From contig JAKCWG010000185.1 of assembly GCA_021464415.1 (NCBI GenBank), forward strand, positions 124,001 to 188,000: a stretch of DNA of 64,000 nucleotides, read 5' to 3'. Every line of letters begins with the position of its first letter. Position 1 is the first letter of the stretch. Under the pieces are notes generated by a model. The model did no database searches, was not told the DNA's origin, and saw only the letters and a list, made by a program, of their open reading frames with translations. Positions 42,845-53,967 of this stretch are shown here, in pieces. This stretch comes from Lonicera japonica. Lineage: Eukaryota > Streptophyta > Magnoliopsida > Dipsacales > Caprifoliaceae. The position numbers and the translations under genes were made by a program.

Positions 42845-43457
42845 TCTACTTACTTACTTGAACCAGACCAATTAAAATGTATCTTCTATTTTTCACTACC
42901 TTTGCTATAAATATTCTGTTTGAAATTAATTAAAAGAAGTGAACAAATTAAGATTAATATTAAGAAGCTGTTTTGTTTGTATATATATGGATCTTAAAAC
43001 ACACAGAATATTTCCGTGGTCAGTCACTACTAAATTCAGAACACTGAAATCATATCAACTAAAAGCTCTTTAGATCAAGTTTCCACATATATAGAATATT
43101 TGGTAATAAGCAGTTAACACTCTTTATGATTAAAAATTAGTCGAAATATGCAAAAGTCGGACTAAATACCCGTGAAAATAAACCCTCCAACCAAACATAT
43201 TTATGGAGCTTATGCTTTTCAACTTACTGTCTTTATTTTCTTTCTGTTTCTTTCTCAACTCTACATTTTAATTTCTCTCTCTTACAGCTTTAAGAAAAAT
43301 CTTGCACGAAAATGGCAATTATTTGAACGTTGAGTACGTAGAGTAATAATAGGTGATCTGTATGTATATAAATTGACAGGTGCTTCACTTTTTGCAGACT
43401 ATAGTAATTATTGATCGATCTTACGCCATCTCCTCCTATTATTACAAAAGTATAAGC
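42845..43457 (-). other. 5' flank of SUMO-B
   Basis: Probable promoter and 5' untranslated region, AT-rich. Partial resemblance to 33260-33400 upstream of SUMO-A. No TATA box can be assigned with confidence. Confidence 0.45.
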
Positions 43458-43783
43458 TAGGTCTTATTTAGTTCATGAATTTAAGCATTTAGAAAAATAA
43501 ATTTTTTATTTTTTTTTATTTGGTAAGCATAAATTTTAAAAATATTTTATTGACATAGGAGAAAGTAAAAGTGTAAAGGCATTTTTCTCAAAATTCATGG
43601 GATTGGTTTTCCTTATGATTTTCTAGCATTTATTTCAAAATTTTTGGACAACAATATTCCTACTTAAATACTACTCATACCTTATCAAACGCAAGAAATG
43701 AAACTTGACATAAATTTTAGTTTCTCACCTTCATGAAAAAGATAAGGAATTTGATTTCCGTTCTGTTAACCAAACGAGGCCTA
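43458..43783. mobile_element. MITE with TAGGCCTCGTTTGGTT-type inverted ends
   Basis: The left end TAGGTCTTATTTAGTT and the reverse complement of the right end TAGGCCTCGTTTGGTT are imperfect inverted repeats around about 326 bp of AT-rich non-coding DNA. The size and ends suit a non-autonomous DNA transposon. Superfamily and target duplication are not certain. Confidence 0.55.
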
Positions 43784-43789
43784 CGCCTT

Positions 43790-44083
43790 CATTTAATAGT
43801 AATATAAAAAATAAAAATAATTAATTTAAATAAGATGATAGAAAATAAGTTGAGGAGTGTACTGAGACTAACTTTTTTTTCTTTTTGGTTTTTTCTATGA
43901 AATTTTTTTCTTTAGGCAGTGATGATGAAATTTTTTCAACAAAACATAAAAAAAAAAAAAGATCAATGTAGATTATGTACTCACAAAAAAAGGATGAGAT
44001 GCAAATACTCTCAACTTATTTTTCATCTTCTCATTAAAATTAGTTATTTTTATCTTTATTTTTCATATTTCTAATGTTAAATG
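43790..44083. mobile_element. MITE-like inverted repeat, directly adjacent to the previous one
   Basis: The left arm (43790-43870, CATTTAATAG...AAAATAAGTTGAG) matches the reverse complement of the right arm (about 43978-44083) over roughly 80-100 bp. The arms enclose about 110 bp, forming a large potential hairpin. No coding capacity. Confidence 0.55.
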
Positions 44084-45152
44084 TACTCCATCAATATAAA
44101 AAAAAATTAAAAATATTGTGCCGTATAAAAGGTCAATTAAAAAAACTCAGAAAATATAACAAATATAATAAATTGTGTGGCGGGTTTTTTTTGGGTAATC
44201 TCAATTGTTTTTAGGTTTTCTTGTTTCAATCTCAAAAATTAACTTAAGTTCATAATTTTATACATGCTAGATTATTGTTGCAACAAAATACAAAATTTTG
44301 ATTATTTACTAATTAAATAATTTTAATTGGTTCAATGCGTAAATTGTAGGACAACCAGATAAATTATTTGCTTTATATTATTTTCCTATTTCATTGTGAC
44401 TATTATTATTTTACAAACACATGCACCGGTATCCCTTTTTTATTTTAATTTTTTTAAATTGCAACACCTACATTAAATCATTAAAAATTGTGTCCTTTAA
44501 AAATGATATTTAAATCAACAATATTAAAAAAAAATCAAACTCAAGAATTAAATCCTAATTTATTAAAATATTATTTTTATTTATGTATGTATGTTTTGTG
44601 ATATTTCTAAAAGTTCAGAAATACACGCCTAAAGAGCCGCAAATTTTCCACACAAAATACTCAAATTTAAATGCACGTTTTTTTTAAAAAAATAAATAAA
44701 AACTCTAGATAAATTTGTGGTCCAAAATATTCTCAAATCAATATTTCTCTATTTTATCTGGCATGTTATTTTTTCCTTCTGTTTTACGTTTTCTCTTCTC
44801 TCTAAATTTCCCATTTCTTCCTTTTTCTGTTTCCCAACAATCTGATTCATTTTGCATTTCAAAAGTCCTACTCCTACAGCCCTACCCCATTTTTCCCATT
44901 GTCCTCTGTACAATTCTTATCACCTTTTGTACTTTCACCAGCTAAACACTCAACCCTCTTCTCCGGTTCTCCCTCACCTAATTAAGGGATGACCCCCCCC
45001 CCCCCCCCTTCTTTGTCCTCTCTTTCTTCCATTTTCAAATACTAAAATTATTTTGAGTTATTATTGCCGAAATAATTCAAACGATATAAAATTTTAAAAA
45101 TATCTAGTATAATTTTGTATATATTCTAATATAGAGAACAATGCTCTGATAA
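44084..45152. other. Non-coding region with a 16-C homopolymer
   Basis: AT-rich, with a pyrimidine-rich stretch at 44760-45030 that contains a run of 16 C (44993-45008). Directly beside the Copia-4 LTR (45139-45152) the minus strand reads TTATCAGAGCATTG, like a decayed tRNA-iMet primer site. No gene is supported. Confidence 0.5.
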
Positions 45153-45387
45153 TGTTAGTTTAATGAGAGAAATGGGAGAGATGAGAAAAAGAAAATAATG
45201 TACTTGATGATCTAAAACAAAACAAATGAACCTTTTATATAGGTTTGGAGAGGAATACAAGAAAGGAAAGAAAATATATCCTAATCTATATACATAAATC
45301 AAGGGATATGAATCAATTAAGTATGGACATGAATATGAAATAATCAACTATACAAATATGAAAAATATTATGGATAATATTCTAGCA
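45153..45387 (-). repeat. Copia-4 3' LTR
   Basis: On the minus strand it starts TGCTAGAATATTATCC after the purine-rich ttgagtttaaggaggg and ends ATTAAACTAACA. 235 bp. No duplication could be confirmed because the other end of the element is missing. Confidence 0.7.
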
Positions 45388-45533
45388 CCCTCCTTAAACT
45401 CAATGTCGTAAATGTGAAACCATCTTGAGTTTGGAAAGCAAATCTTTAAAGCAGCTTGGCAGATGAATTTCAGAGAAGATGTTAGCTGGTTGATTTTCAA
45501 AGAAGACATAGATAAGGCATATAGAATTACTAG

Positions 45534-46299
45534 CATGGGCGGAGCTACATTGGGGCAAGTGGGGGCGAGCGCCCCCTCTTGGTTTTGGATTTTTTAAAAT
45601 TGTATATGGGGTATTTTCTGAAAATAAAAATATATATAGGAATTTATGTGTAAAAACTTATATTTGAAAGTAACCAAAGTATAAAGGAACAAATTTATAC
45701 ATAAGGATTTTATTTTTCTTAAATGCTTATTAAGTTTATGAGAGGTGATCTCTTATAAGTTCATCAATTTTTCCACAAAGTTCCTATGTGGGACTAACTC
45801 ATTTTCATTCTATTTTTCTATCTCAAGTAACTCACTTTGGGTGACAATTTCTCATTCACTCCGTAATCATTTTGAGCAAACAAATATACAATTTCGATGT
45901 TCTCACGAAAGAAAATACGAATCTATAATAATATTTCACAACTGAGTGTGAGGTTCCACTAAAAATTACCGTAAAAATGGCTTTAAAATGGTATTTTACC
46001 TATTTTTCCAACACTACCAAAGTAAATCCTTTCTTATATCTACTTTTTAATATTAAGTATAATTAAATTTCTTAATTACTTATATAATATTAATTGTGAA
46101 TCTTCATTAATTGCATAATATTATTAATTCTATTATATTTGTATTATATTATTGTAATTTCTCGTAATTGTTTACATTTTTTATTTGAGCTGTATGAAGT
46201 ATTATTATTATTATTACGTTCAAATTTTATAACTTTAAATATATTCTTGTGTGTTTTGAATTTCGCCCCCACTTAACCAAATTCCTGGCTCCGCCACTT
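45534..46299. mobile_element. hAT-like non-autonomous DNA transposon
   Basis: 766 bp flanked by the 8-bp duplication ATTACTAG (45526-45533 and 46300-46307), the size expected for hAT. The ends are imperfect inverted repeats, ATGGGCGGAGCTA against AGTGGCGGAGCCA. No transposase reading frame. It interrupts the pol tail of Copia-4 and has a truncated relative at 1426-1790. Confidence 0.75.
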
Positions 46300-46307
46300 A
46301 TTACTAG

Positions 46308-46823
46308 ATGTGTTAACGAGCAAAATGACAGTCAATTTCGATTTTTTTGTTCGTTCATAAAAGATATCATTATGAGAAATCTGAATAGAGCTCCGATTAT
46401 CATATCCAATGGTGGTTAGAAAACACTGAGGAACTCCCGTGTTTGAAAGGAGCTAGTGTAGCCAGATGAGTTCCTGAGTGGTGTCAACAAGGGCACAATA
46501 TTTTGCTTATGTACTCACTTGAGAATGTTTCTTGTTGCAGTAAGATATGAGTGAATCTCCCAAAAAAATGCATTATCCTATAATAGAGCATCGATTAGTG
46601 GGGTCAACAACCCAATCGAAACTAGGGTAAGCATGAATCTCAAGAGAAAACGTGGACAAAAAATTGAGACCATGAAATAGGGTCCCTTTTATGTAGCTAA
46701 GAACGCAAAGAACGGCAGCATAATAAGCAGATCGTAGGGTTTATATAAATTGACTGATGATGTGAACAACATATGCAATATTTGAACGATGAGATAAAGT
46801 AAGTTACCAACAATATGTTGATA
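46308..46823 (-). pseudogene. Copia-4 RNase H region
   Basis: On the minus strand, with stops and frameshifts, the pattern DWVVDPTNRCSIIG, CIFLGDSLISY, AKYCALVDTTQELIWL, YDNRSSIQISHN and ERTKKIEIDCHFAR is readable. These are RNase H motifs of copia pol. It is heavily mutated. Confidence 0.82.
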
Positions 46824-46828
46824 CATAG

Positions 46829-49514
46829 TGTCACACCCGAACAACAAAATAATACTTACTTAAAAATATAATTAAATTAAGAGAAGATAATAAGGTTGTC
46901 ATTAATTTCCAAAATCAACATCTTCGCATATCCATGATTTTTTTATCAACCTTGTCTTAAAAAAAATAATACTAGCAAATATTTACAACTCACACACATA
47001 AGGATGTCTAGTCAAATACACAAAACAAGACTAGTACAATAAACAAAAACGACGTAATGTCTTTTTCTATAAACCTTCCCACCCATCCTAGACCTGGCAG
47101 TGGACATTCCTTCTTGATACTTGTAAAGAGAAACATATATAAAAGTATGAGCTATAGGCTCAGTGAATGCACCACTTCACTCATCAGTAATCTGTAAAAG
47201 TATATATATAAATATACACATCTCACATATAATCACATTCAATTCCCATCCTCTAGCCAATCATATAAAGCATCAAATGTACCACACACATAACCGCTCT
47301 ATAGCCTCAATTATTAGGCATCAACCATCCATTCCATATACACATCCTCTAGCCCTATATATACTGGGCATCAGATGTATCACATACATAACCGCTCTAT
47401 AGCCTTAATGATTAGGCATCAAGCATCGATTCCATATACACATCCTCTAGCCATATATATACTGGGCATCAGATGTATCACAAACATAACCGCTCTATAG
47501 CCTTAATTATTAGGTATCAAGCATCCATTCCGTATACCCATCCTCTAGCCCTATAAATACTGGGCATCAGATGTATCACAAACATAACCGCTCTATAGCC
47601 TTAATTATTAGGCATCAAGCATCATAATATCAACATACATATTTCACACCACCCTTCACAATTATACATTCAAATGTATATAAATTTCAAGTTAGTACAC
47701 TCACCTCAAGTCCACACCAACGCAGTTCCAAGTTCTATTTTCTCGGTGCGTTAGAAGTATCCGTTCCTTCACCTACCCATCTAACATAATTAGTATTCCA
47801 ATTCTACCTCAATATAATCATTTATAAGTATGCAACATACACTAACAATTACACAAATGTATACCCTTATGCACTTGTCAATTTACAACACATTACAACC
47901 TTTCAGAATTAGGTGCAATCTGACTCCCTTGCACAGACTATGTACTTTCCGTTCTCTAATCAATCTCAAATTTTTATAGTAGTTACACAACATGTTTATA
48001 AACAATATTCCAGAATTTGAGCATAATCCAACGGCTAAAACATCGGATATTCACAAAACAACTCAGTACAAATATGTTGTCCAGAATATAACGTATGACA
48101 ATAGTCCAACTTCACGGATTAAACTGTACCGATTGGCTGAGAGCTAGGTGCTCTACCATATATTTCTGGAAATCTTTGTGTGTCTACTTTTTAATGCAAT
48201 TTACGGTGCATAAATCGGAATTTTCTACAAGGAGTTATAGCAATTCTCCCACAGTGACACCAATCTGCCAGAATTATGAACTTATAAATTTTTAGCATGA
48301 TTTCTACTTATATCATCTATTATTATCTCTTCTCCTCCTTGTTTTTCTATTCTTCTCCCTGTTTTTTTTTCTTAATTTTTCTCCAATTTCAAGAATATCA
48401 ATTACTCCAATCATACACATATGATTCCATTTACACACTACCCCCTCAACTTCTATTTCACACAACTAAATCCACTTACATAATTTATTTTTACAAATAA
48501 AACAACTACAATATATTCCTCCAAGAATTATAACTTAATGAACATCTTAAATTCACAAATCCCACCATAAAAGTGATCTAGTTCACTAGTCAAAATAATT
48601 AATCCAAACGTTGGAGAATAATATGCGACATAATACAAAAAAATTTAATATTCCCGCATAGAAATCGTTATCGTCCACCAAACTTGCGAAATTCACCAAA
48701 AATTCATTTTTCATCATTTTTGAGTGATTCCAAAGCCATATGCTAGATATTGAACCATATTTTGAAATACATATTTGATATCTAACATCACTCGTCAATA
48801 ACCAGCTCGAAATACACCAAAACAGTAGCAAAAATCCATTTTTGCTTACTTAAACATTCTAGTAAACCCATGGTATGTATAATTCCATATTTTAAATCCA
48901 TAACTTCCATAATTCATGTAAAAAACACATACTTCTCCAAGTATTAACTTAAACTCAAATACCAATAATTATCAAACCCAAATCATACAAAGAAAATCTC
49001 AAATTTACCAAAAGTTATCCAAAATCAAAGATAATTTAAAGGCTTACCTCATGGCATCAAAATATTAACCAAAGGTGATGATGAACCGAGACTTGGTGAT
49101 GGAACTCTAAAATTCTTGTACTTATGTGTAGCTCTCAAAGCGTAGAACAACTTTCTCTGAAGGACCGTTGCAATTCAGCGGAGTTTGGTAGGTAAAATCT
49201 AGAGAGAGAAAGCTTGAAAATTAATAAATGGAGTCTCTTTACTCTCTCTCTCTGGCTCGGCCAAAATGGAGAAGGAATGCAAGAAAAGAAGTGGGTGGAA
49301 TTGTCTAGAAATTCCATCATTTGGGTAAATTACAACAATTTATCCCATACTTTCTACATCTTATTATTTTAACCCCAACTTTTGTAACTTTACATTTCAG
49401 CCCACACTAAACTTACACTTAATTAAGGCCCATACATGACTAATTTTGACAAATTAAATTATGGGGTATTACAATCTCTCCCACTTATAAAAATTTCGTC
49501 TATGGGGTATTACA
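46829..49514. repeat. 2.7 kb solo LTR inserted in Copia-4
   Basis: Starts TGTCACACCCG, ends GGGGTATTACA, and is flanked by the 5-bp duplication CATAG (46824-46828 and 49515-49519). It has no coding domains. TG...CA ends, a 5-bp duplication and lack of an internal region fit a solo LTR left by LTR-LTR recombination. The length suits a large-LTR gypsy family; the lineage is not determined. It contains a 98-bp tandem repeat. Confidence 0.72.
47255..47640. repeat. 98-bp tandem repeat within the solo LTR (about four units)
   Basis: The phrase TAACCGCTCTATAGCC recurs at 47291, 47389, 47487 and 47585, exactly 98 bp apart. Units also carry TATATACTGGGCATCAGATG. The first unit is the most divergent. 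Confidence 0.92.
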
Positions 49515-49519
49515 CATAG

Positions 49520-50153
49520 TACCATAAGTGAGATAAGTACCATCGAGAAAAATGAACTAAAGATTTATTTCCAGTGGAGTAGCAACAGTTTTACACTTGG
49601 TGAGACCAGCACGGGCAAGGATATCAGAAGCATATTTGGCTTGAAAGAAATAACAACAGGCAAAATCAAGAAAAACCTTAAGCCCCAAGAAGTAATTTAA
49701 ACGACCAAGATCCTTCATCTCGAAATATTGACCGAGAGATTACTTCAAATCATGAATACCAGTAACATCATCCCCGATGATAATCATGTCATCCAATAGA
49801 GAATAAGAAGCGTGATACCAGTCTCCCTTTTTCTAACAAAGAGCCCATAGTCATATGAACTGAAGGTGAAACCCAGTTTTCGAATAGTGCAACTTAACTT
49901 CTTAAACCAGGCATGTGGAGCTTGCTTATGACCATATAAGGCTCGACAAAGCTTGCAAACTTAAGATGTGGAATGTGGAACCACTGGAAGAGGTTTCATG
50001 TAAACTTCTTTAGAAAGGTCGCCGTTTAAGAAAACATTATTTTCATTCATCTGAGAAAGTTTCCATTTACGAGCGACTGCCACTGCAAGAAGGCTTTTAA
50101 CAAAGGTTAAACAAGCAACTAAAGTAAAGGTTTCCTAATAATCAATGCCATAT
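49520..50153 (-). pseudogene. Copia-4 reverse transcriptase remnant
   Basis: On the minus strand, with lesions: YGIDY, ARKWKLSQMN, NVFLNGDLSKEVYMKPLP, LYGHKQAPHAWFKKL, then GDDVTGI and FEMKDLGRLNYFLGLKVF. These are copia RT motifs in order. The 5' end is cut by Tat-2. Confidence 0.85.
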
Positions 50154-51686
50154 TGTGAGAATCCGCAAATGCGACCCCTGGGTCTCGTCCCCGTTCGGTT
50201 GGGCGTCTAAAACGTCGGAACAGATTATGTCGTTCCATTTCCTGGAGTTTCTTTGGTGATTCATATCACATGTCCCTATGTTCTATTTCTAGATGCAAAG
50301 GGGTTCTTTCAGAGCCGCCAGTACGTTTTACGAGAAAACGGACAAAATAGTTGTGTAAGAGGAAAGGCTATAGACAAACCTTTCTTTACACGTTTGTCTG
50401 CGAAACCAGGATTCTATGGGGTTCGGAAACTATATTACGGTTTGGGAAGGTGTTAAGCACCCATTCCGCCCTTTCGGTCTCTAGTGGTCTTTATATGTTT
50501 ATTCTATGTTGAAGAACTTGGATGCTTTTACTGACAGTCTACTATTCTCTAAATGAAAACCCTAATTTTGGGAAAGAACGAGAAATGGATGAAAACCTTT
50601 GTGTTCCGAGATCTGATGTTTTTATTTATTGAAAAAGGTAAATACAAATGACAAAATCTTTTATTTTGAAAGAGTGTCCCGTATCATTTTCTCAGATAAT
50701 GACGGTTTTCTCGTGTTGTGATTACTCTTGTAAAAGTTCGGATCTTGTATCGGGACTAATTTAATATAGAACTAGAACTCTTTGAGGAGAGTTTTATCAG
50801 ACACGTCGCAGTCTATAGAAAAGACAGGATATGTTGATTTTAGTTCCTAGATAAGTCTTATCAGTTCGGGTTTTGAAAACAGAATTTTATCCAGATGATA
50901 ACGTACTTACTCTTCTAGTTTTGCAAATGGTTTTATCAGGGTCTTTTGTTTTGGAAACGGTAGACTATTTGTAACTTGGCAATAAGTTTATTCAAATAAA
51001 ATGTGGACAAAACAATAGAAGTAAAACAAGTACACAGATATCTGATTTAAATACTAGAAGGAATTTTCTTTACCTTCCCGACGAGAATAATAATAATAAG
51101 AAAGAAAATATGATGCGACGGAGAGATTTTCGGCGATAATAATCTTTTTCTTCTTCAAATATTTCTGAGAATTTGATTCCAGAGACGGGACACGTCGAGT
51201 GTCGAGAATAGATTCGATAACTCTTCAGAAATAAGACGGTAATAGAGAATGCTCGATAAATGACTAGAAAATCAAATTTTAAACTTAGAATTCTTCAATC
51301 CCAAGTTGCTGTCTTTGAACCCTTGGGCGTGTTGGCCTATTTATACTACTCGGGAAAGATTGTCGCGCGATATTTCCCCAAAAGGGCATGTGTCGCGTGA
51401 TAATGTGTCTTATGTCGCGCGACAAACGGCTGAAGTGGTGTTTATGACAGACTGATGTGTCAGAGAGTGGATGGTCTGGTGTTAGGAGGGATTGTTGCGC
51501 GACATATCAGTGATTGCCGCGCGACAATGTGATATGTCGTGCGACAATCTCTCTTAAAAATAGGTTTGTGGGCCAATAAACCCTTTCGGGGTAGTTTCGA
51601 GTGCTCGGGTGGGTCCCGGACCCAAAAACAGTAGTTCTCGAAGGTCGTTAGGGTTCTTGCGGGGGTCACGGATCGGGGTGTCTACA
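50154..51686 (-). repeat. Tat-2 LTR (3' LTR in element orientation)
   Basis: 1533 bp with the same ends as the Tat-1 LTRs, TGTGAGAATCC...GTGTCTACA, but more divergent from both than they are from each other. This suggests Tat-2 derives from a separate transposition. Confidence 0.92.
51339..51550 (-). promoter_or_regulatory. Tat-2 LTR TATA box and palindrome cluster
   Basis: TATAAATA on the minus strand at 51339-51346. Upstream are about six copies of the CGCG palindrome between 51358 and 51550, mostly decayed (GCGCGATA, GCGTGATA, TTGCGCGACA, TGCCGCGCGACA, TCGTGCGA). One near 51413-51426 keeps TGTCGCGCGACA. Confidence 0.6.
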
Positions 51687-51789
51687 GACCCTCTCGACTC
51701 AAGCTCCTTGCCTGCAAAGAATTGAGGCGACTGGAAGAGATCATGATCCATGGCTCCCGCATGAACTCTAAAGGAGTGTGTGTATGCAA

Positions 51790-52830
51790 AAGTGCTCATG
51801 AGTGCCTCCGGAGAGGGTTTGTGTTTGGTTTTGCCTCCGGAGAGGACTTTTGTTACCTCATTGCCTCTTTCGAGGGCTTTCATTTGTTTCACTCGCCTCA
51901 GATGGGAGGACTACCATTGCTCCATTAGCCTCAGATGGGAGGACTACCATTGCGCCTCAGATGGGAGGACTACCATTGTCCTCCATTGCGCCTCAGGTGG
52001 GAGGACTACCATTGCGCCACTGTGCCTCTCTGGGAGGGCTTTGCCTCAGGTGGGAGGACTACCATTGATCCACTTTGCGCCTCAGGTGGGAGGACTACCA
52101 TTGATCTACTGTGCCTCTCTGGGAGGGCTTCGCCTCAGGTAGGAGGACTACCATTGCTCCACTAGCCTCAGATGGGAAGACTACCATTGATCCACTTTGC
52201 GCCTCAGGTGGGAGGACTACCATTGCTCCACTGTGCCTCTCTGGGAGGGCTTTTGATCTTGTCACCTCAGGTGGGAGGACTACCATTGCGCCTCAGATGG
52301 GATGACTACCGTTGCTACACTGTGCCTCTCTGGGAGGGCTTTTGATCTTCTCGCCTCAGGTGGGAGGACTACCATTGCACCTCAGATGGGAGGACTACCG
52401 TTGCTACACTATGCCTCTCTGGGAGGGCTTTTGATCTTCTCGCCTCAGGTGGGAGGACTACCATTGCGCCTCAGATGGGAGGACTACCGTTGCTACACTG
52501 TGCCTCTCTGGGAGGGCTTTTGATCTTCTCGCCTCAGGTGGGAGAACTACCATTGCGCCTCAGATGGGAGGACTACCGTTGTTACACTATGCCTCTCTGG
52601 GAGGGCTTTTGATCTTCTCACCTTAGGTGGGAGGACTACCATTGCGCCACTGTGCCTCTCTGGGAGGGCTTCGCCTCAGGTGGGAGGACTACCATTGATC
52701 CACTTTGCCTCTCTAGGAGAGCTTTTGATCTTCTCGCCTCATGTGGGAGGACTACCATTGCGCCTCAGATGGGAGGACTACCGTTGCTACACTGTGCCCC
52801 TCTGGGAGGGCTTTTGACCTGTAAAAAAGG
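51790..52830. repeat. GC-rich tandem repeat block of Tat-2
   Basis: The same units as 11190-12060 (GCCTCAGGTGGGAGGACTACC and GCCTCTCTGGGAGGGCTT) in a different order and number, with a GATCCACTTTGC joint not seen in Tat-1. Copy order has turned over since the two elements separated. Open frames in several phases are not genes. Confidence 0.9.
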
Positions 52831-53754
52831 AAACAAAATTGCCTCTGGGAGGGCTTTTGTGAGTATTTTTGCCTCTGGCAAGGGCTTGTGTTTGAAGAAA
52901 GGATTTGTGAGTGTTGTTTTGCCTGTACAAAAGCTTATGTAAATGGATTGCCTCCGGAGAGGGCTTGTGCCTGTAAAAAGGACTTTGGGAGTGATGTTTT
53001 GCCTGTAGAAAGGGATTATGTGAATGGATTGCCTCCGGAGAGGGCTTGTGTTGGTGGTTTGCCTCTCTTAGACTGCTAGAGTGAGAGAGAGAACATCTTT
53101 GCGAAGGTGAAAGGAGCTTCTCGGGGTCTAATCTTTGTCCGGATGTCCGTTTCCCTGTATCTTGCTGAACTTTACTCTCATGTTTTCCTCGAGTGAAGAT
53201 ACTTCTCTGAGGAGGTAGTTTTCGATTTCTTTTGCTCTCGGCCGAGTGATGGTCCGAGGTTTTCCAAACTATCTCTTCTGTATCGTGCTGAAAAGAAAAT
53301 TTGTTTGAAAGTTCAATCTCTGATCTCTGTTTTCTTCTTAGTTTCTCTTTTGGTGGGCCCGAAAACAAAGTCCTGAGCCGGTTTTGGCCTAGCTGTCACT
53401 TTTGGTGTGGCTCTCCCTGTCACTCTACATTTCTGTTTCTCTCGCTCGCTTTGGGCGCTCATGCGGGTTCTTTCTCTTTTCTACTCTTTCAATTTTTTCT
53501 ATTCCCGTCCTTATTTTGATATCCTGCTTTTTCTTTTTGATGGTCTAGGTCCTTCCTGGGAGATCAGAGACTACTTTAACCATTTGTATTCACTCTCGCC
53601 TTTTTGGAGAGATGATTTTGGAAGTCTTCCTCGAACTTTCATCTTGGTGTGCGGTTTTTAGCAATTTTTTCGAAAACTGCCTCCCTGGAGTACCCCTGCA
53701 AGAGATAAAATGAGACAAAGATCAAAAAATCAGGGGATGGGTGGGTTTGTCGCC
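52831..53754. other. Tat-2 spacer upstream of the PMD gene
   Basis: Scattered GCCTCCGGAGAGGGCTTGTG repeats to about 53060, then pyrimidine-rich sequence matching 12236-13042 with a deletion. No coding region supported. Confidence 0.5.
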
Positions 53755-53831
53755 CGACACTTCGGTGTCTGGCTCTTTGTCGCGCGACAATGTGGCCATT
53801 TGTCGCGCGACAAACTGCTCCACTATATAAG
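53755..53831 (+). promoter_or_regulatory. Promoter of the Tat-2 PMD gene
   Basis: Three palindromes (the first with CGCCCGA, two perfect near 53776 and 53799) precede TATATAAG at 53824-53831. Spacing and order match 13043-13127. Confidence 0.7.
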
Positions 53832-53967
53832 CCCTTTGCTGAGCTCATTCCACCTCATTCTCTCATTTCTCTCTCTCTCTAGCTTTTTTTCCCTCTTCTC
53901 TCAAGCGCGGAAGCTCTGTCGCTTTTCTTGTTTTTTTTCGACTTTCTCACCACTTTCATATACACCG

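Larger units (their letters stand above)
45153..50153 (-). mobile_element. Copia-4, decayed copia element carrying nested insertions
   Basis: The minus strand holds, in order, RT sequence (50153-49520), a 2.7 kb solo LTR insertion, the RT end and RNase H (46823-46308), an hAT-like insertion, the pol tail (45525-45388, reading LVSKLKMVSH) and a 235-bp LTR (45387-45153). Removing the insertions joins the coding blocks in order. The 5' part is lost where Tat-2 inserted at 50154. Confidence 0.82.

Noticed and set aside
44715..44945. 76-codon plus-strand frame, Phe/Ser/Leu-rich
   Set aside because: Pyrimidine-rich DNA gives hydrophobic-looking peptides by composition. No homology is recognised and there is no promoter context.
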